Below, one piece after another: positions 1 through 4,023 of a DNA stretch of 6,611 bases. The stretch is from Methylomonas sp. (GTDB lineage Bacteria > Pseudomonadota > Gammaproteobacteria > Methylococcales > Methylomonadaceae), in contig JAQTYP010000197.1 of the NCBI GenBank assembly GCA_028688235.1, forward strand, positions 1 to 6,611, in the 5' to 3' direction. The notes beneath the pieces were generated by a model, which searched no databases, was not told the DNA's origin, and saw nothing but the letters and a program-made list of their open reading frames with translations. The position numbers were made by a program, and so were the translations under genes. Numbering within the stretch: the first letter of the stretch is position 1; each line of letters begins with the position of its first letter.

Positions 1-75
1 AGCCGATCTAGGACACCAATAACCGGGTGTTTTGTGATTGCAAATACGCTGGGCCTTTTATACAGGCACTTTTAA
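1..75 (+). CDS. Possible C-terminal fragment of an unknown cassette gene
   Basis: Frame 1 is open from the left edge for 24 codons and ends in TAA. The residues, ending in a hydrophobic stretch and then YRHF, match no family I recognise. The only support is position: it stops 39 bases before an attC site, where a cassette gene is expected to end. A competing frame stops at 20–22, so this may not be the coding frame. Confidence 0.25.
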   Translation, partial: SRSRTPITGCFVIANTLGLLYRHF

Positions 76-177
76 TGGTGATAAAGCTTGCTTTTTCTCC
101 GCGTTAGCGGCTTCGTCCAACCCATCAGTCGAGAGGGACGCTTCGCGGCAAAGCCGCTCGCGCCCCTCACTTTTACG
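1..177 (+). mobile_element. 3' end of an integron gene cassette (left-truncated)
   Basis: This is the tail of a cassette whose start lies outside the window; it ends at the G of the first attC R' box (G177|T178). Its R'' box GTCCAAC predicts that the missing 5' end begins with TTGGAC. Coding content is unclear. Frame 1 is open from the edge to a TAA at 73–75 (24 codons, nothing recognised), frame 2 stops at 20–22 and frame 3 at 9–11. A stop at 75 would leave 39 bases before the attC, a normal spacing for cassettes, so the frame-1 reading is possible but unproven. Bases 76–114 hold nothing I can name. Confidence 0.55.
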
Positions 178-183
178 TTAGAG
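115..183 (+). repeat. attC recombination site 1
   Basis: The site opens with R'' GTCCAAC (115–121, a perfect RYYYAAC) and closes with R' GTTAGAG (177–183). Between them is an imperfect inverted repeat: GAGGGACGC (133–141) pairs with GCGCCCCTC (160–168) with one mismatch, and inside it GCGGC (145–149) pairs with GCCGC (153–157) around an AAA loop. Such sites are recognised by an integron integrase as a folded single strand and cut between G and TT of R' (here G177|T178). The R' box reappears as the exact reverse complement CTCTAAC at the end of the next cassette. Confidence 0.85.
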
Positions 184-614
184 GTTTCATGCGCGTACTC
201 GTCGCCATCATTGCTATGTATCCACTGTTTGCATACGCCGAAGTCATGGACAAAGAGCATTCGCTCTTAACGATTTCGCTTTGGTGCGTTTTGGGTGCCG
301 TGGCAGCGGCTCTAGCCGCACGCTTTCGCCCTTGGCTTTTGCTTGTTGTGCTACCTATCATTGGCCTCTTCTTCGCGGGTCAACTAGCGGAAATTCTGGA
401 CCCGTATGTGGGGCCAGCCATGGCAGCAGAGGCGGGTGTTTTCTATGTCGTTGTTTCTTGGGTCGCTCCTGTATTGGTGATGGTTGCCGGTGGCATTGGC
501 TTTTTCTTCAGGTCTCGCTATGCAAAAACCAACCTCTAACATGGCCCCCAACCTCGCTCCCTTCGGTCGCTGGACGCTGCGCGATAAAGCCGCGCAGCGC
601 CGGTTAGCTCTATG
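178..614 (+). mobile_element. Integron gene cassette A (437 bp)
   Basis: The cassette runs from T178 (TTAGAG) to G614, the predicted crossover points in attC1 and attC2. The opening GTTAGAG and its own R'' CTCTAAC (534–540) are exact reverse complements, as expected if they met in the excised circle. It holds one gene (189–539) in the usual orientation, starting 5 bases after attC1 and stopping inside the next R'' box. No promoter is visible, so expression would depend on transcription from upstream. Confidence 0.8.
189..539 (+). CDS. Small integral membrane protein of unknown function (cassette gene)
   Basis: This 116-residue protein is very hydrophobic and matches no family I recognise. 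Residues 1–17 resemble a signal peptide or first membrane helix. Further likely helices are at about 26–46, 48–67 and 84–107, with a basic end RSRYAK (108–113). The only clearly polar stretches are DKEH (21–24) and the segment around ELDP-like residues 68–72. The ATG lies just after the attC1 R' box and no good Shine-Dalgarno is seen. The TAA stop is part of the R'' box of attC2, so the gene fills its cassette. Small membrane proteins of unknown role are common in cassette arrays. Function unknown; the reading frame is well supported by its fit to the cassette. Confidence 0.75.
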   Translation: MRVLVAIIAMYPLFAYAEVMDKEHSLLTISLWCVLGAVAAALAARFRPWLLLVVLPIIGLFFAGQLAEILDPYVGPAMAAEAGVFYVVVSWVAPVLVMVAGGIGFFFRSRYAKTNL

Positions 615-620
615 TTGAGC
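534..620 (+). repeat. attC recombination site 2
   Basis: R'' is CTCTAAC (534–540). The centre holds a perfect 9-bp stem, CGCTGCGCG (575–583) with CGCGCAGCG (591–599), around a seven-base loop. I place R' at GTTGAGC (614–620): aligning the right arm CCGGTTAGCTCTAT with the corresponding arm of attC3 puts the box there, and it complements R'' of the following cassette (GCCCAAC) with one mismatch. A nearer GTTAGCT (603–609) is a weaker alternative. The 87-bp length is within the known range for attC sites. Confidence 0.8.
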
Positions 621-1428
621 CTCCCAATGAGCACTCTTTGCGCTCGTCTTGTAGCAGCGTTCTGCCTATTGCTGCCCGCGCTTGCAGGCGCCGCCTGCCG
701 TGACGAATCAGCAGTGCATGCGGCAATTGCGTCCGGGTACGAGCCGGATGACATATCGCTGATCGCCTGCAAAGCTATGCCCGAAAGACCTGGTTCCATC
801 GTCGTCGCCTTCATTAACGAGGTCCGAGACCACACATACACCTTGACCGTTCTCGTGTTAACAAAGGCCACCGGCCAAGTAAGGTTCCGTTTTGTTGATG
901 ACGATCCCTCCTTTGGCCCAAACGGCGATCCCAGTGATGTTCAGATCGACACCGGCAGATATTGGCTCGCTTCCAACAAGCGGGCATTCGGCATCCGGGT
1001 AAAACATAGTTTGAATCCTTGGGACTCCACGGAAGACCTCAATCTATTTATCCCGACGGAGAACAAACTCAGCAGGGTTCTTAAGGAGCTCACCGTTGCA
1101 TCGTCGTCCGGGCGTGCCTGCGAACTGGGGTCACATCAAATGACGAGAACCCTGTCGATTGCGAAGTCGACCTCCTATGGCCTCTACGATCTATTCATAA
1201 ACACCATGCGTCTAGAGGTTGAACCAACGTACGGTGCCGATGGTCAGTGTTCGTCTCGTGAAACGACGCGCGCTGACTCAGTCCGGCTGCAATACACGGG
1301 TGATTCTTACGCCTATCCACCGGATTTCTATTGAAGTGAAGGCATTAACTATGGGTCAAAGTATGCCCAACCCATCATTCCACCGGACCTGTCGCGACAA
1401 GCCGCGCCAGTCCCGGTGAATTCAAACG
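615..1428 (+). mobile_element. Integron gene cassette B (814 bp)
   Basis: It is bounded by the predicted crossovers G614|T615 and G1428|T1429. Opening GTTGAGC and closing R'' GCCCAAC are complementary with one mismatch. The cassette holds one gene in the standard direction, with a 30-base gap between the stop (1332–1334) and attC3. No internal promoter was found. Confidence 0.75.
627..1334 (+). CDS. Secreted protein of unknown function (cassette gene)
   Basis: From the ATG at 627 the product has 235 residues. It opens with a clear signal peptide: a short polar start with one Arg, a hydrophobic core of about LVAAFCLLLPAL, and an A-G-A-A cleavage region near residue 22. The mature part is soluble-looking, with four cysteines (24, 48, 165, 208), enough for two disulfides in the periplasm. 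It is rich in Asp, Thr and Ser and ends in an aromatic tail, SYAYPPDFY. I recognise no family. A start at ATG 612 adds five residues, but that codon spans the crossover G614|T615, so it exists only in the present array order; TTG 615 is also possible. I prefer 627 because it lies wholly inside the cassette and gives a compact signal peptide. No clear ribosome binding site is seen for any choice. Confidence 0.7.
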   Translation: MSTLCARLVAAFCLLLPALAGAACRDESAVHAAIASGYEPDDISLIACKAMPERPGSIVVAFINEVRDHTYTLTVLVLTKATGQVRFRFVDDDPSFGPNGDPSDVQIDTGRYWLASNKRAFGIRVKHSLNPWDSTEDLNLFIPTENKLSRVLKELTVASSSGRACELGSHQMTRTLSIAKSTSYGLYDLFINTMRLEVEPTYGADGQCSSRETTRADSVRLQYTGDSYAYPPDFY

Positions 1429-1434
1429 TTATGT
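1365..1434 (+). repeat. attC recombination site 3
   Basis: R'' is GCCCAAC (1365–1371, perfect RYYYAAC) and R' is GTTATGT (1428–1434). The core CTGTCGCG (1389–1396) pairs with CGCGCCAG (1403–1410) with one mismatch, flanked by CACCGG and CCGGTG arms. The segment starting CCCAACCCATCATTC and ending TTCAAACGTTA looks like attC sites familiar from xanthomonad and pseudomonad integrons; that comparison is from memory. The predicted crossover is G1428|T1429. Confidence 0.88.
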
Positions 1435-1448
1435 TCGAAAGTAGCTTC

Positions 1449-1477
1449 TTGCCACCTACGCCATTGGCGTGTATTCT
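1449..1477 (+). promoter_or_regulatory. Probable promoter of the toxin–antitoxin pair
   Basis: A −35 TTGCCA (1449–1454, five of six to TTGACA) and a −10 TATTCT (1472–1477, four of six to TATAAT) are separated by exactly 17 bp. Transcription would start about seven bases downstream, at or next to the ATG at 1484, giving a leaderless toxin message. It lies just after the attC3 R' box and so travels with the cassette. HigA-type antitoxins usually repress such promoters; CGCCATTGGCG (1459–1469), a perfect 5-bp inverted repeat around one base in the spacer, is a candidate operator. Confidence 0.5.
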
Positions 1478-1483
1478 TGCAGC

Positions 1484-1837
1484 ATGATAACGATTGCCGA
1501 AACTTTACCGTTCCAGCGAAAAATCAGTGACTTACTATCGCCAGAAGAACGCTTTGAACTTATTGCCTATCTAGCAGAACATCCAAATTCAGGTGTTCTT
1601 ATGGAGGGCACTGGTGGAATCCGAAAACTGCGTTGGGCTCGTCAGGGCAGCGGGAAAAGTGGGGGCATTCGCATCATTTACTACTTTCACAATGAAAGCA
1701 TGCCCCTGTATCTCTTGGCCGCCTTCGGGAAAAATGAAAAATCAAATCTTTCAGCGGAAGAAAAGCAGTTGTTGGCAAAGGCGATCAAAGAACTTGTGGT
1801 GTTCTGGAGACAAAGAAATGAACAAGGCATTCACTGA
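1484..1837 (+). CDS. higB2: HigB2-like toxin of a type II toxin–antitoxin system (RelE/HigB family)
   Basis: This 117-residue protein belongs to the RelE/HigB superfamily of ribosome-dependent mRNA endonucleases, which cut messages in the ribosomal A site and stop growth. The central block MEGTGGIRKLRWARQGSGKS (40–59), then GGIRIIYYF (60–68), LYLLAAFGKNEK (75–86) and the acidic-basic C-terminal helix, follow the V. cholerae HigB-2 pattern closely (recalled, not searched). Basic residues R47, K48, R50, R53, K58 and R63 and K83 are candidates for RNA contact. A GTG at 1469 would add five residues, but it overlaps the −10 region, so I chose ATG 1484. The gene precedes and overlaps its antitoxin by 20 bases, the toxin-first order typical of hig loci. 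It appears intact. Confidence 0.88.
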   Translation: MITIAETLPFQRKISDLLSPEERFELIAYLAEHPNSGVLMEGTGGIRKLRWARQGSGKSGGIRIIYYFHNESMPLYLLAAFGKNEKSNLSAEEKQLLAKAIKELVVFWRQRNEQGIH

Positions 1838-2105
1838 AATATCTGAAGGCATCAAAGATGCGGTCAGTCACGCTAAGGGCGAAAAATCAGGTGTTGTAGA
1901 ACATGTGCCCGAGGCGCTGAACGTTAAGGCTATTCGAGAAAAAACGGGCATGAGTCAACAGCGCTTTTGTGCAACCTTTGGTATCTCACTTGGCACGTTG
2001 CGTCATTGGGAGCAAGGACTTCGCATGCCACATGGTGCAGCTAGGGTGCTACTGAAAGTGGTTGCTCAAAACCCCCAAGCAGTTATCAATGCAATCCACG
2101 AATAA
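1818..2105 (+). CDS. higA2: HigA2-like antitoxin, helix-turn-helix protein
   Basis: This 95-residue protein has a charged N-terminal segment (1–33), likely flexible and toxin-binding, then an XRE/Cro-type DNA-binding domain (about 34–70) with MSQQRFCATFGISLGTLRHW as the helix-turn-helix (45–64) and EQGLRMPHGAARVLL after it. The C-terminal helix runs through KVVAQNPQAVINAI (80–93). HigA antitoxins bind and neutralise HigB and repress their own operon as toxin complexes. The ATG at 1818 has GGAGA at 1806–1810, seven bases ahead. The start lies inside the end of the toxin gene, implying coupled translation. The same frame is open upstream to 1593, but that part lies within the toxin gene and has no matching domain. 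Confidence 0.88.
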   Translation: MNKAFTEISEGIKDAVSHAKGEKSGVVEHVPEALNVKAIREKTGMSQQRFCATFGISLGTLRHWEQGLRMPHGAARVLLKVVAQNPQAVINAIHE

Positions 2106-2108
2106 AAA

Positions 2109-2176
2109 ACATAACGAATAAGGTTAGATGGTGCGAGCGCAACGCCCGAAGCCACCATCTGAACTGTTTGTTGGAC
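2109..2176 (+). repeat. attC recombination site 4 (right end of the visible array)
   Basis: R'' is ACATAAC (2109–2115) and R' is GTTGGAC (2170–2176, perfect GTTRRRY). AGATGGTG (2126–2133) pairs exactly with CACCATCT (2153–2160), and flanking GTT and GAAC extend the stem with one unpaired base, as expected for attC. R'' complements the opening of cassette C exactly. No further attC is seen downstream, so this is probably the last site of the array; TTGGAC after the crossover would then be the leftover half of the original insertion site. Confidence 0.8.
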
Positions 2177-2186
2177 AAGCTCGTAA

Positions 2187-2214
2187 GATGCGCTGAGCGA
2201 TAGCGATGTGCATC
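2187..2214. repeat. REP-like hairpin at the array–chromosome junction
   Basis: GATGCGC (2187–2193) and GTGCATC (2208–2214) form a seven-base stem with one G·T pair around a 14-base centre containing AGCGATAGCGAT. The wider sequence from CGTAAGATGCGC to AATCGCGG has the look of short palindromic repeats scattered between genes in many gammaproteobacteria. Only one copy is in the window, so repetition cannot be shown. It lies between attC4 and the convergent tetR end, and could also act as a weak bidirectional terminator, though no T-run follows. Confidence 0.35.
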
Positions 2215-2240
2215 AATCGCGGACGATGCGGTTCTGAGGG

Positions 2241-2813
2241 TTATGGAAACGGGGTTAACTCGGTTGCTATCAGCACCGACGCGGCACGCTTGGCGTGGGC
2301 TGCCGCACCGGAGTGGCGTTTCATTTGTTCGGAAACGATGGCGCCCTCGACCAACAAACTGAGTTGCACGGCCAAATTGCCGGGCTCGCGGGCGCCGCAA
2401 CGGGCTGCCAATTCGCCGATGTAGGCTCTGAATTGGTCGTAAAACTCGGCGGAAACCTGGTGCACCGGATTGCCTTCCAGCGGAAACTCGGCGGCGGCAT
2501 TGATGAAGGCGCAACCGCGAAATTCCGGGATCTCCATCCAATCGCCGATGACGTCGAAAATCGCCAACAGTTTGTCTTTGGGCTGCTCGGCCCGGCTGTC
2601 GACTTGCGCCACGAACCAGGCGGTAAAGTCCGAGTCTCGCTTGCGCAAAAAAGCCACCACTAACTCGTCCTTGGAGGCAAAGTAATTGTACAGCGTCATC
2701 TTGTTGGTGCCGGCCAGCTTGACGATGGCATCAATGCCGGTGGCCTTAATGCCTTGGCTATAAAACAGCTCGGAGGCGGCCTGAAGTATGCGTTGTTGCA
2801 GATTTTTTGCCAT
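2241..2813 (-). CDS. TetR/AcrR-family transcriptional regulator
   Basis: From ATG 2813 the protein has 190 residues, normal for TetR repressors. The N-terminal DNA-binding domain is clear: ILQAASELFYSQGIKATGID (9–28), then AIVKLAGTNKMTLYNYFASK (29–48) with the recognition helix and the hallmark LYNYF, and KDELV after it. The C-terminal ligand domain contains a W-M-E-I-P-E-F-R-G-C-A-F-I-N-A-A-A-E-F-P stretch common in a large TetR subgroup whose ligands are mostly unknown. An upstream TTG (2838–2840) is in frame, but ATG 2813 has a GGA a few bases ahead and gives a standard TetR N-terminus. The gene is divergent from the membrane protein at 3019, with two palindromic operators between, so it probably represses both. 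Ligand unknown. Confidence 0.9.
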   Translation of the reverse strand: MAKNLQQRILQAASELFYSQGIKATGIDAIVKLAGTNKMTLYNYFASKDELVVAFLRKRDSDFTAWFVAQVDSRAEQPKDKLLAIFDVIGDWMEIPEFRGCAFINAAAEFPLEGNPVHQVSAEFYDQFRAYIGELAARCGAREPGNLAVQLSLLVEGAIVSEQMKRHSGAAAHAKRAASVLIATELTPFP

Positions 2814-2866
2814 GTTTTTTCCGTAAATGCGCCGAATCAACGCCGGTTAATCCGCCGCTCGCACTC

Positions 2867-2872
2867 ATTCTA
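2867..2872 (-). promoter_or_regulatory. Candidate −10 box for the tetR-family gene
   Basis: On the minus strand this reads TAGAAT, five of six to TATAAT, about 55 bases before ATG 2813. The −35 position 17 bp upstream (2890–2895) is poor (GTAAAG) and runs into operator 1. That would allow autorepression, but the promoter call is weak. Confidence 0.35.
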
Positions 2873-2883
2873 TTCGAAACCAT

Positions 2884-2913
2884 TTGACACTTTACCGAGC
2901 GGTAAGCAAAAAT
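2884..2913 (+). promoter_or_regulatory. Candidate promoter for the membrane-protein gene
   Basis: A perfect −35 TTGACA (2884–2889) is followed after 18 bp by AAAAAT (2908–2913, four of six). Operator 1 falls inside the spacer and operator 2 covers the expected start near 2920, the classic layout for repression by blocking polymerase. The leader would be about 100 bases. The −10 box is weak, so the exact start is uncertain. Confidence 0.45.
2892..2905. promoter_or_regulatory. TetR operator 1 (palindrome)
   Basis: TTACCGAGCGGTAA is a 14-bp inverted repeat with six-base arms around AG. It matches operator 2 in 11 of 14 positions and shares the outer TTAC/GTAA arms. It lies between the divergent genes, in the probable promoter spacer. 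Confidence 0.7.
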
Positions 2914-2917
2914 AAAG

Positions 2918-2933
2918 CTTACTGATCAGTAAG
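2918..2933. promoter_or_regulatory. TetR operator 2 (perfect 16-bp palindrome)
   Basis: CTTACTGATCAGTAAG is a perfect palindrome. Its centre is 27 bp from that of operator 1, between two and three helical turns. Size and symmetry fit a TetR dimer, and the adjacent repressor gene is the obvious candidate to bind it. Confidence 0.75.
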
Positions 2934-3018
2934 TTTAGGTCAGTTGTCCGATCTTTGTCCAGCTAAACCGGCTGCTCACAAGTTTCGAAATCCATCTCAC
3001 TAGAACAAGAGGTAAACG

Positions 3019-3408
3019 ATGAATGCATTACTGATAGGCGCGATGGCTTGTATCGCCGGTTTGATTGTGTCGGCCTGGCTGATGACATTCGCTCGCTGGT
3101 TTCCGATCGCCGGCATAGACGGCAAGTTTTTGGTCGATTACAAAACCATGATCCGCGCCCATGTAGATTACGCGTTAATGGCTTTGTTTAACCTGGGTTT
3201 TTACGGCCTGGGTTTCGACTTGCCGGCACTGGCTTGCTGGTGCGTCGCCATTGGCGGCTTCGCCAACCCCACTGTATTCACTATCGCCGCCTTCGACCCG
3301 GATTTTTGGAGCAAGCCGGAGTGGCGGATTTACACCGCGGCCAGTTTCGCGGTTACCACGGTAGGATTTGTCTGGTTGAGCATCGTGTTATTGCAACAGG
3401 CACTCTAG
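3019..3408 (+). CDS. Small four-helix membrane protein, possibly related to styrene-oxide isomerase/hydroxylaminobenzene mutase
   Basis: This 129-residue protein has about four membrane helices (roughly 3–25, 48–66, 70–92, 105–127). AGAGG at 3008–3012, six bases ahead of the ATG, is a good ribosome binding site. Between helices 1 and 2 is a loop, then RAHVDYALMALFNLGFYG (46–63) with a conserved-looking RAH; helix 3 carries GGFANPTVF (79–87). These recall the ARAH and GWAN motifs of styrene-oxide isomerase, where the His binds haem, but the match is from memory. Asn and Tyr that I recall as catalytic appear replaced (M54, F87), so the reaction may differ or be absent. It is probably controlled by the divergent TetR-type gene. 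Otherwise it is a conserved membrane protein of unknown role. Confidence 0.8.
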   Translation: MNALLIGAMACIAGLIVSAWLMTFARWFPIAGIDGKFLVDYKTMIRAHVDYALMALFNLGFYGLGFDLPALACWCVAIGGFANPTVFTIAAFDPDFWSKPEWRIYTAASFAVTTVGFVWLSIVLLQQAL

Positions 3409-3469
3409 GCATTTAAGCTGCGGATAAAGTCAGCGCAAGGCGCCGGTTTCGGATTCCGCCAAAAACGGA

Positions 3470-3475
3470 TAAAAT
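3470..3475 (+). promoter_or_regulatory. Candidate −10 box for the def operon
   Basis: TAAAAT matches TATAAT in five of six bases, 33 bases before the def start. No good −35 is seen 16–18 bp upstream (TTTCGG or TTCGGA at 3447–3453), so this is tentative. Confidence 0.3.
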
Positions 3476-3508
3476 TCGGCTCTTGCCTATTTTTAGCGGA
3501 GCAGTGAG

Positions 3509-4015
3509 TTGAGTATTTTAGCGATCCTGGAGTTTCCCGATAAACGGTTACGCACCGTGGCCGAGGAAGTCAGCCAAGTCGACGACAGCATCAAAACCTT
3601 GGTGGACGACATGCTGGAAACCATGTATTCCGCCAAAGGCGTCGGCTTGGCCGCGACCCAGGCCAACGTGCCGAAACGCGTCAGCGTCATGGATGTCATC
3701 GAGGATAAAGACGCGCCCACTTGCCTGATCAATCCGGGGATCATAGAAACCCAAGGCAGCGAAACGTCGGAAGAGGGCTGCCTGTCCGTACCCGGCTTTT
3801 TCGAAAAGGTCAGCCGCGCCGAGCAAATTAGAGTTAAGGCCCTGAACCGCGACGGGGAAAGTTTCGAATTGGAGGCGCGCGATTTATTGGCGGTTTGCAT
3901 TCAACATGAGATGGATCATTTGCTCGGTAAATTATTCGTGGATTATCTGTCGGCCTTCAAACGCAATCGCATCAAAAGCAAATTGGAAAAAATCCATCAC
4001 CAACAAGGCCGCTAA
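3509..4015 (+). CDS. def: Peptide deformylase
   Basis: Peptide deformylase removes the N-formyl group from new proteins in the cytoplasm, undoing the mark added by Fmt, the next gene. The 168-residue length is typical. All three family motifs are present: GVGLAATQ (44–51), EGCLSVP (89–95) and HEMDH (133–137). C91, H133 and H137 are the metal ligands and E134 the catalytic acid. The start is TTG, preceded by GGAG at 3498–3501 with seven-base spacing; a nearby GTG (3504) is out of frame and stops at once. It is first in a def–fmt–rsmB–DUF4390 operon; fmt starts eight bases after the stop. The C-terminus ends in a basic helix (KRNRIKSKLEK). Intact. Confidence 0.97.
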   Translation: MSILAILEFPDKRLRTVAEEVSQVDDSIKTLVDDMLETMYSAKGVGLAATQANVPKRVSVMDVIEDKDAPTCLINPGIIETQGSETSEEGCLSVPGFFEKVSRAEQIRVKALNRDGESFELEARDLLAVCIQHEMDHLLGKLFVDYLSAFKRNRIKSKLEKIHHQQGR

Positions 4016-4023
4016 GGACACCC

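Larger units (their letters stand above)
1429..2170 (+). mobile_element. Integron gene cassette C, toxin–antitoxin cassette (742 bp)
   Basis: It runs from T1429 (TTATGT) to G2170. The opening GTTATGT and the R'' at its end (ACATAAC, 2109–2115) are exact reverse complements. It carries an overlapping toxin and antitoxin pair and a likely promoter of its own (1449–1477), so unlike A and B it need not rely on upstream transcription. Toxin–antitoxin cassettes are known to stabilise large integron arrays by penalising their loss, and that is the natural inference here. Confidence 0.85.

Noticed and set aside
603..609. GTTAGCT as the R' box of attC2
   Set aside because: Its last bases fit GTTRRRY poorly and it does not complement R'' of cassette B (GCCCAAC), whereas GTTGAGC at 614–620 does with one mismatch.
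1469..1483. GTG start for the toxin, adding five residues
   Set aside because: It overlaps the probable −10 box TATTCT, has no ribosome binding site, and the family N-terminus fits the ATG at 1484 at least as well.
1593..1817. Longer antitoxin reading frame starting at 1593
   Set aside because: The extra part lies in another frame of the toxin gene and shows no domain; ATG 1818 has a good GGAGA site and gives a normal HigA length.
2123..2129. GTTAGAT as an extra R' crossover site
   Set aside because: It matches GTTRRRY but forms part of the hairpin arm (L'' side) of attC4; GTTGGAC at 2170–2176 is correctly placed.
2206..2685. Plus-strand frames opposite the TetR-family gene
   Set aside because: The minus strand encodes a clear TetR protein over this span; the opposite translations show no family features.
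2814..2840. TTG start for the TetR-family gene
   Set aside because: ATG 2813 has a GGA ahead of it and yields the usual short N-terminal arm before the first helix.
3409..3508. Rho-independent terminator after the membrane-protein gene
   Set aside because: GC-rich pieces such as GGCGCCGG and CCGCC are present, but they do not pair into a good stem and no T-run follows.
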